Shown: positions 1 through 7,092, counted from the first letter of the stretch. The stretch: DNA of 64,000 nt from MWCR01 sp049325475 (GCA_049325475.1 JBMOLN010000007.1:186001-250000), one strand, 5' to 3'. Translations and numbers: made by a program. Notes: generated by a model from the sequence alone, not told the origin.

Positions 1-1054
1 CCATACTGGGTTCAATGTTTTTAAACTGGTGATAGGCTATTACCTTATTCAACGCACCCTCCAGCTCACGTACATTTGATTGCACCGTCCCGGATATATA
101 CCGCAAAATCTCCATATTTAAAGGATATTTCTTTTCATTGCATTTTCCTTCCAGGATGGCGACCCGGGTCTCAAAGTCCGGACACGAAATATCTGCGGTC
201 ATGCCCCACTCCACGCGCGACAACAGTCTGGATTCCAAGCCCTGAATGTCTTTAGCTTGCCTGTCCGACGTAATAACAATCTGCTTGTTTGCCTGATGTA
301 AGGCATTAAAAGTATGAAAAAATTCCTCCTGCGTACCCTCTTTGCCGGCAATAAATTGAATATCATCTATCAATAACAGATCCAAACCCCTGTAGGTTTC
401 TTTAAATTCTTTAGCCCGTCCGCTGCGTACCGACTGAATAAAATCATTGGTAAATCTTTCACAGGTCACATATAAAACCTTATTTCCCGGATTTTTTGCC
501 AATACATGGTGTCCGATGGCTTGTAAAAGATGAGTTTTTCCCAAACCGGCTCCGCCAAAGATAAACAGGGGATTGTAAGTCATGCCCGGATTGGCCGCCA
601 CAGCCTGCGCCGAAGCATGTGCCAGTTCATTGGTTTTTCCCACTATAAAGTTTTGAAAGTTATATCTCGGGTTTAAGCCGATATTATTGGAACCTTCCTG
701 CTGAACGGCTTCCGTCTCGGTTAAAGCTTGATTTGCCGTATCATTGTTTTCAAATGACGCCTCAACTCCTGCCGCTTCCTCCAAGCCGGGCACGATCGTT
801 GTATTTCTGACTTCCACTCGGTATTTTACTTCTCTGACATTATTATTTGTCGCATTCCTCAATGCTCGCACAATGGCTTCGTGGTACTTCTTCTCCAGCC
901 ATGCCTTGGTAAAGGTATTGGGTACGGCGATAATTACCCTTGAATCTTCCAGTGTTGATATAAAGGTATTTTTAAACCAGGTTGTAAAATTGGCTTTGGA
1001 GAGGGTGAGTTCCAATTCTCCAAGGGTGGCTTGCCAAATTTCATTGGGATTCAT
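1..1054 (-). CDS. dnaA: DnaA, chromosomal replication initiator (3' end beyond window)
   Basis: Initiator ATPase that binds DnaA boxes and opens the origin. The minus strand is open from an ATG at 1054-1052 to the window edge (351 codons of an expected ~450). In order: domain I starting MNPNEIWQATLGELE, a short linker, then the AAA+ core with Walker A GGAGLGKTHLL, Walker B LLLIDDIQF, sensor-type TSDRQ, and the beginning of the region leading to domain IV (NVRELEGALNKV). The DNA-binding helix-turn-helix is missing only because the window ends. It diverges from the SIMPL gene and the rpmH-rnpA-yidD cluster, the usual bacterial origin neighbourhood. Identification is by direct motif reading and is very secure; the upstream region is a candidate oriC. 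Confidence 0.97.
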   Translation of the reverse strand, partial: MNPNEIWQATLGELELTLSKANFTTWFKNTFISTLEDSRVIIAVPNTFTKAWLEKKYHEAIVRALRNATNNNVREVKYRVEVRNTTIVPGLEEAAGVEASFENNDTANQALTETEAVQQEGSNNIGLNPRYNFQNFIVGKTNELAHASAQAVAANPGMTYNPLFIFGGAGLGKTHLLQAIGHHVLAKNPGNKVLYVTCERFTNDFIQSVRSGRAKEFKETYRGLDLLLIDDIQFIAGKEGTQEEFFHTFNALHQANKQIVITSDRQAKDIQGLESRLLSRVEWGMTADISCPDFETRVAILEGKCNEKKYPLNMEILRYISGTVQSNVRELEGALNKVIAYHQFKNIEPSM

Positions 1055-1234
1055 AGGCAAAGATCGTGTTAGGTCATTTAATCTTTATAAATATCAACAG
1101 CCCCGCAACACCCTGTCAAACTTGTGGATATACCGTTGATAATTACGTAGTATACCTTAAACCAACCTTCCTGCAAAACCAGAATTATTATTTATTATTT
1201 ACTATATAATATTTAGTATCTGACACAGTGTATT

Positions 1235-1306
1235 CCAGTTTATCAGTTCAACCGTTATCACGAGTTCATCCCGGATCACTGGTTAACAGGACCGCGGGTC
1301 AACGTA
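1235..1306 (+). repeat. 9-bp-period degenerate tandem tract, copy 1
   Basis: Eight consecutive 9-mers beginning CCAGTTTAT, CAGTTCAAC and continuing in strict 9-bp phase. Related to tracts at 8502, 11311 and 52090. Confidence 0.75.
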
Positions 1307-1354
1307 CGTTTCGCCTAGCGACTAGTTAATCCAGAAGTGCTAAACTACCTTTAT

Positions 1355-1384
1355 CATTCATCCTTAATCCTTAATCCTTAATCC
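1355..1384 (+). repeat. 7-bp-period tract (CCTTAAT)
   Basis: CCTTAAT is repeated three times in perfect 7-bp phase with degenerate flanks. Confidence 0.8.
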
Positions 1385-1419
1385 CACGACCCTCGAAGCT
1401 CACAAGAGCGAAGTGGGTT
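1384..1419. repeat. CGAAGC-type dispersed hairpin
   Basis: An imperfect palindrome CCCAC...CGAAGCT...GAGCGAAG...GTGGG. Similar CGAAGCTT / GCGAAG hairpins recur at 12230, 12418, 13833, 15657, 34142 and 62494. Confidence 0.55.
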
Positions 1420-1427
1420 TTATCCTC

Positions 1428-1469
1428 TATCTAGCTATCAGCCATCAGCTAATAGCTATCAGCTAATAT
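1428..1469 (+). repeat. 7-bp-period tract (CTATCAG) ending at a start codon
   Basis: Five to six 7-mers of the form CTATCAG / CTAATAG in strict phase, stopping one base before the SIMPL ATG at 1471. Confidence 0.8.
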
Positions 1470-1470
1470 T

Positions 1471-2214
1471 ATGAAACAAGTCCTCTATATTGTCGGCTCT
1501 CTCGTCGGCATGGTCCTGCTCGTCTATCTCGGCGTCCTGACCCGCAACTCTCTGCAAGAATATAATTACATCGGCCGCGATGTCCGCGATACCATTACCA
1601 TCAACGGCCAAGGAGAGGTGGATGCCAAACCCGATCTCACCACCATCACGCTGGGTGTAGTCACCGAAGGTGAAACGGTCGAAGTCATTCAAACTGAAAA
1701 CACCAATAAAATGAACAGCATCATCGACATGGTTAAGGGCTTGGGTATTGCCGCGGATGATATCAAAACCTTAAACTTCAGCGTCAGCCCGCTTTATGAC
1801 TGGACCGACGGCGAACGCATAGAGGCTGGATACGAAATCAGTCAGAACGTTCAGATCAAAGTTCGCGATGAAGCCAATACCTCAAAAGTTCTGGCCGAAG
1901 CCGGCAAGTTGGGGGCTAATCAAGTCGGCGGTCTAAACTTCACCATCGATGATCCAACCAAGTTTGAGCAACAAGCCCGCCTCAAAGCCATCAAAGACGC
2001 GGAAAGCAAAGCTCAAGAACTGGCCGATGAACTCGGCATGGATCTTGTCCGCGTCGTTTCCTTCTCCGAAGCCGGCGGGGGCTCGCCCGCACCCATGTAT
2101 GACATGATGGAAAGAACCATGTCTGCCGGCATGGAAATGATGCCCGAACCCAAAATCGAAACCGGTACACAAAAAGTCACATCATATGTGAGTGTAACAT
2201 TTGAAGTCCGTTAA
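1471..2214 (+). CDS. SIMPL (DUF541) domain protein, membrane anchored
   Basis: A 247-residue protein with one N-terminal membrane helix (residues ~4-24, VLYIVGSLVGMVLLVYLGVL) and an extracytoplasmic SIMPL/DUF541 (YggE-type) domain. Diagnostic stretches are ITINGQGEVDAKPDLTTITLGV near the start and the alternating KAIKDAESKAQELADELGM helix near residue 175. The family is widespread and found in the periplasm or outside the cell; its molecular role is not settled. The chosen ATG follows a 7-bp repeat tract directly, with no Shine-Dalgarno sequence. It lies alone between divergent dnaA and rpmH and is followed by a strong terminator. The extreme C-terminus (YVSVTFEVR) matches the usual family end, so the protein looks complete. 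Confidence 0.9.
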   Translation: MKQVLYIVGSLVGMVLLVYLGVLTRNSLQEYNYIGRDVRDTITINGQGEVDAKPDLTTITLGVVTEGETVEVIQTENTNKMNSIIDMVKGLGIAADDIKTLNFSVSPLYDWTDGERIEAGYEISQNVQIKVRDEANTSKVLAEAGKLGANQVGGLNFTIDDPTKFEQQARLKAIKDAESKAQELADELGMDLVRVVSFSEAGGGSPAPMYDMMERTMSAGMEMMPEPKIETGTQKVTSYVSVTFEVR

Positions 2215-2239
2215 GTCTGGCCCCGCTGTTTAAACACAC

Positions 2240-2282
2240 TCACCCCGAAATTGTCGAAGGGTCAGTGTCACCTTCGAGGCCA
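2240..2282. repeat. CACCCCGA...TCGAAGGGT dispersed hairpin
   Basis: Imperfect inverted repeat CACCCCGA-TCGAAGGGT-CACCTTCGAGG. A second copy forms the 3' end of the yidD coding sequence near 3766. Confidence 0.5.
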
Positions 2283-2331
2283 TATAATATCCATACGGAT
2301 GCATGATACAGGACTTTGTAAAAAACATGGG

Positions 2332-2355
2332 GACGCCCCGCTGGGGCGTCTTTTT
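2332..2355 (+). terminator. Rho-independent terminator of the SIMPL gene
   Basis: GACGCCCC / GGGGCGTC perfect 8-bp stem with a 3-base loop followed by TTTTT. Confidence 0.9.
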
Positions 2356-2614
2356 ATATATAAAGATTGTGATAACTTAGCGTAATTTTGTTAAAAAATA
2401 CGAAAAAAATGCGTCTATTTCGTAAAAACAGGTTATCTCTTGCCAAAAACTTTAATCTTTGATATTTTAAGCTCCATAATATCGGTAATAACCAACAAAA
2501 CAATCACCAATAAATTCCCAATCTTTCAATAACGCAATAAACTACAGTAATAAATATCGCTTAGCGATTCAACCATTGACTATTGGATTTTGATTATTGG
2601 TCATTTCAAGAGTT
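2356..2614. other. AT-rich spacer before rpmH
   Basis: No gene seen. Very AT-rich with A-runs and several TAA-rich words. No clean DnaA box found, but an origin cannot be excluded here. Confidence 0.4.
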
Positions 2615-2767
2615 ATGGCAACAAAAAGAACATATCAACCAAACACGCGCAAACGCGCCAAGAAGCATGGCTTCCGATCCCGAATGGCCACCAAAAATGG
2701 ACGCAAGGTTTTAGCACGCCGCCGCACCAGGGGCCGCGCCAAGATCGCAGTAACCAAACAAGGATAA
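2615..2767 (+). CDS. rpmH: 50S ribosomal protein L34
   Basis: A 50-residue basic protein, MATKRTYQPNTRKRAKKHGF followed by the L34 core RSRMATKNGRKVLARRRTRG. It is a structural component of the large ribosomal subunit near the exit tunnel. Length and the RKRxRxHGFRxRMxTxxGRxVLxxRRxKGR pattern match the family closely. It is too short to be picked up by many gene callers, and a longer out-of-phase open frame (2590-2871) masks it. It is followed immediately by a terminator, so here it is transcribed separately from rnpA, although the gene order rpmH-rnpA-yidD is the conserved one. Confidence 0.97.
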   Translation: MATKRTYQPNTRKRAKKHGFRSRMATKNGRKVLARRRTRGRAKIAVTKQG

Positions 2768-2768
2768 C

Positions 2769-2790
2769 AAAACGGGCCAAAGCCCGTTTT
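2769..2790 (+). terminator. Terminator after rpmH
   Basis: AAAACGGGC / GCCCGTTTT perfect stem with a short loop, usable on both strands. Confidence 0.85.
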
Positions 2791-2792
2791 AA

Positions 2793-2820
2793 ATTACCAA
2801 AGACCAATTTCCAATTACCA
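2793..2820 (-). repeat. 7-bp-period tract (ATTACCA)
   Basis: Four 7-mers ATTACCA / AAGACCA / ATTTCCA in phase. It is the reverse-complement type of the TTGGTAA tract at 2880. Confidence 0.75.
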
Positions 2821-2879
2821 ATGATGGTGTCACTTCGTGACATATATTATATAATGAATATCACAACGTGATTCCTAAA

Positions 2880-2911
2880 TTGTTAATTGGTAATCGGTAA
2901 TTCGTAATTGT
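2880..2911 (+). repeat. 7-bp-period tract (TTGGTAA) ending at the rnpA start
   Basis: TTGTTAA, TTGGTAA, TCGGTAA, TTCGTAA in strict phase, running directly into the rnpA ATG. Confidence 0.85.
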
Positions 2912-3421
2912 ATGTTGGATCGTGATAATCGTTTAAAAAAAACCAAAGATTTTGCAGTCATGGCAACCAAGGGTCGCTCGATTTACGGTATCTATTCAAC
3001 TCTTCGCGTGCGCGCCGTCCACCCGTCCAAAGAACATCCCAAGCCGGCCGAAGAATCACCTAAAATCGGTTTCATTATTTCCACCAAAACTTTTAAACGC
3101 GCTGTCAAACGCAATCGCGCCAAACGCCGCTTCCGAGAAGCTGTAAAAGAACTTATTTCCCAATTTCCGAAAGGGTATCAATTTATTTTTATTCTCAAAT
3201 CCGAAACGCTGGACGCTCCTTATGCCGCCATGCGCGATGACGTCGCTCACATGATTACTAAAATCGAGCGCACCATGTCACGCCCGCTTAAACTCTCACC
3301 CCGCGCCCGCAAAGAACTCGGCAAAGGCAAACTTGCCCACGGCGCCCGATTTATAAAGCCAAAACAACCTAAAAGGTCGCCAAAGCGTCAGACAACGAGC
3401 AATAAAAAAAATAACGCGTAA
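2912..3421 (+). CDS. rnpA: Ribonuclease P protein component
   Basis: Protein subunit of RNase P, which assists the catalytic RNA in maturing the 5' ends of tRNAs. It opens MLDRDNRLKKTKDFAVM (family pattern R-L-x-x-x-x-D-F) and carries the signature KRNRAKRRFREAVKE near residues 66-80, the RNR motif that contacts the RNA. At 169 residues it is longer than the usual ~115-120; the extra length is a basic, low-complexity C-terminal tail (KPKQPKRSPKRQTTSNKKNNA region). The ATG lies at the end of a 7-bp repeat tract and has no Shine-Dalgarno. Position after rpmH and before yidD is the conserved order. The RNase P RNA itself is not recognisable in this window. Confidence 0.95.
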   Translation: MLDRDNRLKKTKDFAVMATKGRSIYGIYSTLRVRAVHPSKEHPKPAEESPKIGFIISTKTFKRAVKRNRAKRRFREAVKELISQFPKGYQFIFILKSETLDAPYAAMRDDVAHMITKIERTMSRPLKLSPRARKELGKGKLAHGARFIKPKQPKRSPKRQTTSNKKNNA

Positions 3422-3433
3422 GCGTTTCATGCA

Positions 3434-3463
3434 TTGGTAATTAGTAATTAGAAATTCGTAATC
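3434..3463 (+). repeat. 7-bp-period tract (TTAGTAA) ending at the yidD start
   Basis: TTGGTAA, TTAGTAA, TTAGAAA, TTCGTAA in strict phase, stopping two bases before the yidD ATG. Confidence 0.85.
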
Positions 3464-3823
3464 ATGATAAAAGAACTCCCGCCCCCGGGCATTATCAGTT
3501 TTATAGTTTGGATCCCTCGTCGTATCGCGAGAGGTTGTATTGTAATTTACCAAAAAACTCTTTCGCTTGATCACGGTCCTTTATCGGGCTTCGTTCCATT
3601 TCCTGTTTGTAAATATCATCCAACCTGTTCGGAGTATGGCTATGGCGCGATTTCCCGCTTTGGCATCATCCGCGGAATCCCCATGACAATTTGGCGCATC
3701 ATGCGCTGCAACCCCTGGAGCGAGGGTGGTTTTGACCCTGTTCCAATGAAAGATGATAAAACCACCCCGAGTTCATCGAAGGGCGGCAACGATCCCGTTC
3801 CGAAGCGTGATAAACATGATTAA
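3464..3823 (+). CDS. yidD: Membrane protein insertion efficiency factor YidD
   Basis: A small membrane-associated factor thought to assist YidC/Sec-dependent membrane protein insertion. Family hallmarks are present: an amphipathic N-terminus (RRIARGCIVIYQKTLS), the cysteine motif CKYHPTCSEYGYGAI around residues 47-61, and RCNPWSEGGFDPVP near residue 85-98. YidD is normally ~70-85 residues; this one has 119. The extra C-terminal ~20 residues (TTPSSSKGGNDPVPKRDKHD) are encoded by a copy of the CACCCCGA/TCGAAGGG dispersed repeat also seen at 2240, so the tail looks like a repeat added in-frame. yidC, usually next, is absent; the following gene is on the other strand. Confidence 0.93.
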   Translation: MIKELPPPGIISFIVWIPRRIARGCIVIYQKTLSLDHGPLSGFVPFPVCKYHPTCSEYGYGAISRFGIIRGIPMTIWRIMRCNPWSEGGFDPVPMKDDKTTPSSSKGGNDPVPKRDKHD

Positions 3824-3833
3824 GAGGATTATC

Positions 3834-3849
3834 CAGGATTGCAATCCTG
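3834..3849. repeat. Small palindrome
   Basis: CAGGATTGCAATCCTG, 7-bp perfect arms, just past yidD; no T-run follows. Confidence 0.4.
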
Positions 3850-3882
3850 AATCGTCCAGCAAATCCTGCCCGTCAAGATATT

Positions 3883-3908
3883 AAAAAAGCCGCGCTACTT
3901 AGCACGGC
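3883..3908 (-). terminator. Terminator of the minus-strand secreted protein gene
   Basis: On the minus strand GCCGtGCT...AGCgCGGC is followed by six T. It lies about 60 bases past the stop of the gene at 3970-4875. Confidence 0.75.
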
Positions 3909-3912
3909 CAGA

Positions 3913-3968
3913 TCCTTTCCCTCGCCAGCGGGGGAGAGGTGTCGCGTTTAACGCGACGGAGAGAGGGA
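3913..3968. repeat. TTTCCCTC / GAGGGAA dispersed inverted repeat
   Basis: Arms TTTCCCTC and GAGAGGGAA enclose TCGCGTTTAACGCGA, a perfect palindrome reused at about 34033-34048. Confidence 0.55.
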
Positions 3969-3969
3969 A

Positions 3970-4875
3970 TCACTTCGCAGGCCTCTTGTTCAGTGTCGCG
4001 TAAAGCGCCACTCCATTGCCTGCGTCAATCGGCGCTGTCATTTCATCATACGGACCCGACGCCTTGGCGTCTTCCAGAAGATAATACTCGCCATATTTTT
4101 GTCCGCGAGCCAGCGCTTTGCCGCCGGAGTAGATTACGCCATCGATTTCATCAAAATAATCAACGGGCAGTGATTGCACCGTAAAAGGCCTCGAGATAAC
4201 GGTCTTGTCTTGGACAAGATACCAGCCATTGAGCGTCGTCTTTGCCGCAAATCGCACATGGCCCTGATAGAAGGTCAGATTTTTGACATCATCATAGGTG
4301 CCCAGATCTTCTTGTGCGTGACAGACCTGATATTTTCCCGCACCAAGATAGATGGCTACGAGCGGCTCGTCATTCGCGAGAATGTAATCACGAACCTGTT
4401 TGCCGCAAGCATTGCGAACCGGCATCGTCCGGGTGGTGGTTCGTGAACAGCCACCCCATCCGCATTGATCATCAAAGCTGAACGGAGGACGGTATGCGGG
4501 CAGGCTAAGATAGCCGCCCACCGGCTCCACGTAAGCCGCATTCTTGTCGTTCTCCTGATCCCAGGTCCGGCCATATACGTCCACCCAGCGGAACATGACT
4601 TTGCCTTCTTTGAAGCTCAAGTTCCAAACCGAAACCGCAGGGTCATAGGCCTTGCGCCCATGAATCACTTGCCAGCGGTCCGAACCGGGCATTTGACATT
4701 TGTACAGCCAGGTATTGACGGCCGCCTGCAAAGCTTCCACCTTGCGGCATTGCCGCCGGTCGACTTGTTGGCCGCGCCTTACGTGCCAGTATCCGTCCTT
4801 CAGCGTCTGCGCCCAAGACGGCACCGCAATCAGCGCCACAAACACTGCACACAGAATCTGCATTGTCTTCTTCAT
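3970..4875 (-). CDS. Secreted protein of unknown function
   Basis: A 301-residue protein with a clear Sec signal peptide (MKKTMQILCAVFVALIAVPSWAQT, predicted cut after SWA). I do not recognise a family. The mature part has many aromatic residues and several cysteines (QCRKVEA, YKCQM, DQCGWGGCS, NACGKQ, KYQVCHA) that could pair as disulfides, and short strands with G-x-V-x-F patterns (GKVMFRWVDVYG, GHVRFAAKTTLNGWYLV) suggesting a beta-propeller or tandem beta-domain fold. The start is supported by AAGGAG six bases upstream of the ATG, unlike the neighbouring housekeeping genes. The gene stands alone, with its own terminator and a 7-bp repeat tract upstream. Codon choice is more GC-rich than in flanking genes, so acquisition by transfer is possible. 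Confidence 0.8.
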   Translation of the reverse strand: MKKTMQILCAVFVALIAVPSWAQTLKDGYWHVRRGQQVDRRQCRKVEALQAAVNTWLYKCQMPGSDRWQVIHGRKAYDPAVSVWNLSFKEGKVMFRWVDVYGRTWDQENDKNAAYVEPVGGYLSLPAYRPPFSFDDQCGWGGCSRTTTRTMPVRNACGKQVRDYILANDEPLVAIYLGAGKYQVCHAQEDLGTYDDVKNLTFYQGHVRFAAKTTLNGWYLVQDKTVISRPFTVQSLPVDYFDEIDGVIYSGGKALARGQKYGEYYLLEDAKASGPYDEMTAPIDAGNGVALYATLNKRPAK

Positions 4876-4890
4876 GTCAGTCTCCTTTTC

Positions 4891-4957
4891 GTCTCGAGTC
4901 TAGAATCTCGAGTCTAGCGCCTAGAGTCTGGTGTCTAGAACCCATCGTCTAGTTTCC
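4891..4957 (-). repeat. 7-bp-period tract (GTCTAGA)
   Basis: Nine consecutive 7-mers of the type GTCTCGA / GTCTAGA / GCCTAGA in unbroken phase, immediately upstream of the Shine-Dalgarno of the minus-strand gene 3970-4875. Confidence 0.9.
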
Positions 4958-5034
4958 AAAGTTCAATGTGCTTTTTTAGCATATTCTAGCCAAAATGTCA
5001 AGGCTGGTACATCAAATAAAAAAATTATTAAACA

Positions 5035-5057
5035 AAAAACTCCAAGTTTGGAGTTTT
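5035..5057. terminator. Bidirectional terminator-like hairpin
   Basis: AAAACTCCA / TGGAGTTTT stem flanked by A- and T-runs. It lies just past the stop of the decayed gene 5081-5437. Confidence 0.75.
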
Positions 5058-5080
5058 AAATTTGATAATTGTAATTTAAA

Positions 5081-5437
5081 TTAAGCGGCTTTTTTCTTTT
5101 TTCGTGAGGGCTTCTCAATAACTGATTGTGAAAATGGCGGCAGATTTTCATTACCCCTGACTTTAACCGTACCTTGGGCGCTGAATTCCCTTTCGGGCGC
5201 TGCGGCATCCTTAAAACCCTGTGGTTGATTTGGGGCGGGTGCTTGTATCATATCAATTCTTTGTTTATCCGGTACCGTACCGAAACCCTAAACGCCGCCC
5301 ACGGATTTTTCTCGTACCCCCGAAGGTTTAATATCTTTTTCGGATGATTTTAAAGTATCCGTGGAATCATTAAGCTCTTCACCCAATGTTTGATCGTAAT
5401 CCGGAATCGCATTTGCAAATTTTTCGCTATTCTTAAT
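5081..5437 (-). pseudogene. Decayed paralogue of the acidic protein at 5486-6100
   Basis: The minus-strand frame ending at 5083 matches the intact upstream gene in several short blocks in the same order: NSEKFANAIPDYD against SEKLF...AEIPEYD, DTLKSSEKDIKPSGVREK against ETLRSAAEDMPESSIREK, GTVP, and finally QGTVKVRGNENLPPFSQSV against RGTIESRGDENRPPYAHSV. The copy has no ATG (the frame begins near an ATT codon at 5437), lacks a large central stretch, and is broken by an in-frame TAG at 5290-5288. A shorter open frame from an internal ATG could still be translated. A tandem duplication followed by decay is the simplest reading. Confidence 0.7.
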
Positions 5438-5485
5438 TTAAAGGTTGTTTATATATGGTTTAAATTCCGATGTTCACCGTCTGTT

Positions 5486-6100
5486 TTACGCCGCTCTTCT
5501 CGTCTCCGGCGCTTCTTCTTCTGCAACCGAATGCGCATAAGGCGGACGATTCTCGTCACCCCGGGATTCAATGGTGCCCCTGACCCCAATATCCCATTCC
5601 GGAGTTTCACTTAATCGAAATCCCTCAGGCAACTCTTTCATTGGATATATTTCCTCAGCTTTTGTCTCCTGCCCCCGGGGCACGGTTCCTCGTCTGCCGG
5701 TCTCGCCGGCGGTTTTTTCTCTGATACTTGATTCCGGCATATCTTCAGCAGCTGATCTTAAAGTTTCTTCAGCATCATATTCCCGGGGCGGCATGGAAGA
5801 GGATGACTCGGCGGTCATCTCTTGTTCTTGCCGCATCTTTGTTTCTTTATCCCAGTCTTGTCTGCGCAACGGCGCAACCTCATTGCCCCAGGCCCAGCCG
5901 CCCGCATCACCGGTTGCCTCAAAGCCGGTCGGAATGTCGCTTTCCGGCCAGTTATATTGCGTCGGGGGTTCTATTTCACCATTGGGTTCCGCGCTTGGCA
6001 AAACATCATATTCCGGAATTTCCGCAGCCGCATTTTTTGGTAAGGTATCAGCCATCTCCTCTTCGTTAGGATTTACTGGCTCGAATAATTTTTCTGACAT
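5486..6100 (-). CDS. Acidic, probably disordered protein of unknown function
   Basis: A 204-residue hydrophilic protein rich in Glu, Pro, Ser and Arg, with no signal peptide or membrane helix, starting MSEKLFEPVNPNEEEMAD. I chose the ATG at 6100-6098 rather than the TTG nine bases earlier. There is no Shine-Dalgarno; instead TATACT lies eight bases before the ATG, which would give a leaderless transcript. Blocks such as IPEYD, ETLRSAAED and RGTIESRGDENRPPY recur in the broken copy downstream, so these are the conserved parts of a small family restricted, as far as can be seen here, to this locus. The overall composition suggests a disordered linker or adaptor protein. Function unknown. Confidence 0.7.
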   Translation of the reverse strand: MSEKLFEPVNPNEEEMADTLPKNAAAEIPEYDVLPSAEPNGEIEPPTQYNWPESDIPTGFEATGDAGGWAWGNEVAPLRRQDWDKETKMRQEQEMTAESSSSMPPREYDAEETLRSAAEDMPESSIREKTAGETGRRGTVPRGQETKAEEIYPMKELPEGFRLSETPEWDIGVRGTIESRGDENRPPYAHSVAEEEAPETRRAA

Positions 6101-6123
6101 ATAGAACAAGTATAATCTTACAA

Positions 6124-6179
6124 ATTACAGCTAACAACTAACAAGACTGATCAGATTTTAGATTGTAGATTTCAGATTT
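6124..6179 (-). repeat. 7-bp-period tract (CTAACAA then CAGATTT)
   Basis: Eight 7-mers in one phase: ATTACAG/CTAACAA types change into CAGATTT/TAGATTG types without losing phase. It overlaps the last codons of the DUF167 gene. Confidence 0.85.
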
Positions 6180-6411
6180 CAAGAAAGGGTTCATTCGGTA
6201 TGTCTAAAATCTTCTGCTTGCTAGCATGTCCTTTTATAATCTCAATCTCACTCGGTGCGCAATCACAAAGTTCTGCCATAAACCGCAGCAGCTCTTTATT
6301 CGCTTTTCCCTCAATCGCCGGCGCCGCAACCCTGACCTTCAATGTCTTGCCTTCAAATCCAATCACTTCTGTCTGCTTTGCATTGGGAATAATTCTTACT
6401 GAAATTGTCAT
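6172..6411 (-). CDS. DUF167 (YggU/UPF0235) family protein
   Basis: A 79-residue soluble protein. It shows the family pattern throughout: an N-terminal strand ISVRIIPNAKQTEVIG, the central motif KVRVAAPAIEGKANKELLRFMAE (usual form RVxAPPxxGKAN), and the C-terminal IEIIKGHASKQKILDI (usual IxxGxxSRxK). These proteins are short, compact alpha/beta folds found in bacteria and eukaryotes; their function is unproven. The ATG is at 6411. The last codons lie inside a 7-bp repeat tract, which suggests the repeat has reshaped the C-terminus. Full length compared with the family. Confidence 0.9.
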   Translation of the reverse strand: MTISVRIIPNAKQTEVIGFEGKTLKVRVAAPAIEGKANKELLRFMAELCDCAPSEIEIIKGHASKQKILDIPNEPFLEI

Positions 6412-6477
6412 AATCTTTCGACACTACAATGTAAGTAAATTAATATAATTATTCTGCCGTATGTTATCCCGATTGAC

Positions 6478-7071
6478 ATGTGCAAAAATAATTACGATTG
6501 TATTTATATGTACATCGAACACCGTCGGAAGGCAATGCGTTGTGTTAAACATGATTACAATTCAACCTCAATATATTTTATCACCATTTGTTGCCAAAAT
6601 CGAAAATCATTATTCGGTAGAATAATTAACGGATTTATATTACCAAACGCCGCGGGTCAAATGATTAATTCATGGTGGGACAAAATTCCATCCAAATTTC
6701 CCACCGCCCAAATCCATGAATACATAACCATGCCCGACCATTTCCACGGCATCGTTTCCCTTGTAGGGGCGACCCAATGTGGTCGCCCATCGCATTCGAC
6801 CCAATGTGGCACGTACGGGCGGCCTCACATGGATGCCCGCGGCCACGCATCAACCAGGGACGGCCACGTGGGGCCGTCCCTGCAGGGTATAATCGGATGG
6901 TTTAAAACCATGACAACCAATGAATATATACGCAATGTCAAAACAAATAATTGGCCATATTTCGATGGTAAATTATGGCAACGTTCTTATTATGAAACCA
7001 TAATCCGCAACAATGATCATTTAAAACGAATTACGGAGTACATCCAAAACAACCCAATGCACCATAAATAA
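6478..7071 (+). CDS. REP-associated tyrosine transposase (RAYT, IS200/Y1 superfamily)
   Basis: A 197-residue single-strand DNA transposase-like enzyme. The HUH metal-binding motif is MPDHFHGIV (residues ~85-93), preceded by the family start HRRKAMRCVKHDYNSTSIYFITICCQNRK. The likely catalytic tyrosine lies in the C-terminal part, which ends YETIIRNNDHLKRITEYIQNNP, the typical RAYT ending. Such enzymes are single-copy domesticated relatives of IS200 transposases and act on REP-type palindromes. Oddly, the middle of this gene (6764-6881) carries two palindromes in-frame, replacing the usual short loop after the HUH motif with a His/Gly/Arg-rich insert. No IS ends were found. Start codon uncertain; an ATG at 6508 is also possible. 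Confidence 0.88.
   Translation: MCKNNYDCIYMYIEHRRKAMRCVKHDYNSTSIYFITICCQNRKSLFGRIINGFILPNAAGQMINSWWDKIPSKFPTAQIHEYITMPDHFHGIVSLVGATQCGRPSHSTQCGTYGRPHMDARGHASTRDGHVGPSLQGIIGWFKTMTTNEYIRNVKTNNWPYFDGKLWQRSYYETIIRNNDHLKRITEYIQNNPMHHK
6767..6788. repeat. GGGCGACC palindrome inside the transposase gene
   Basis: GGGCGACC-CAATGT-GGTCGCCC, an 8-bp perfect stem, followed by further GACCCAATGTGG words. REP-like and lying within the RAYT coding sequence. Confidence 0.7.
6856..6881. repeat. AGGGACGGCC palindrome inside the transposase gene
   Basis: AGGGACGGCC / GGCCGTCCCT perfect 10-bp arms with a 6-base loop, in-frame in the RAYT gene. Confidence 0.75.
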
Positions 7072-7072
7072 A

Positions 7073-7092
7073 TATCCCGCAAAAGCGGGATA
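7073..7092. terminator. Hairpin between convergent transposase and slipin genes
   Basis: TATCCCGC-AAAA-GCGGGATA perfect 8-bp stem just past the transposase stop. No strong T-run, so it may serve mainly as an RNA end structure. Confidence 0.6.

Larger units (their letters stand above)
1055..1470. other. dnaA upstream region, candidate oriC
   Basis: No gene is visible. It holds one near-consensus DnaA box, TGTGGATAT at 1123-1131 (one mismatch to TGTGGATAA), an AT-rich stretch at about 1180-1225, then repeat tracts. Position between divergent dnaA and the rpmH cluster is typical for an origin, but a single box is weak evidence. Confidence 0.35.

Noticed and set aside
744..1139. 131-codon plus-strand frame
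   Set aside because: Shadow of dnaA on the opposite strand.
2590..2871. 93-codon frame overlapping rpmH
   Set aside because: Different frame of the L34 gene; the 50-codon frame gives a perfect ribosomal protein.
5288..5290. UAG recoding as an explanation of the in-frame stop
   Set aside because: Other genes use standard stops and the copy also lacks a start codon and central part, so decay is simpler.
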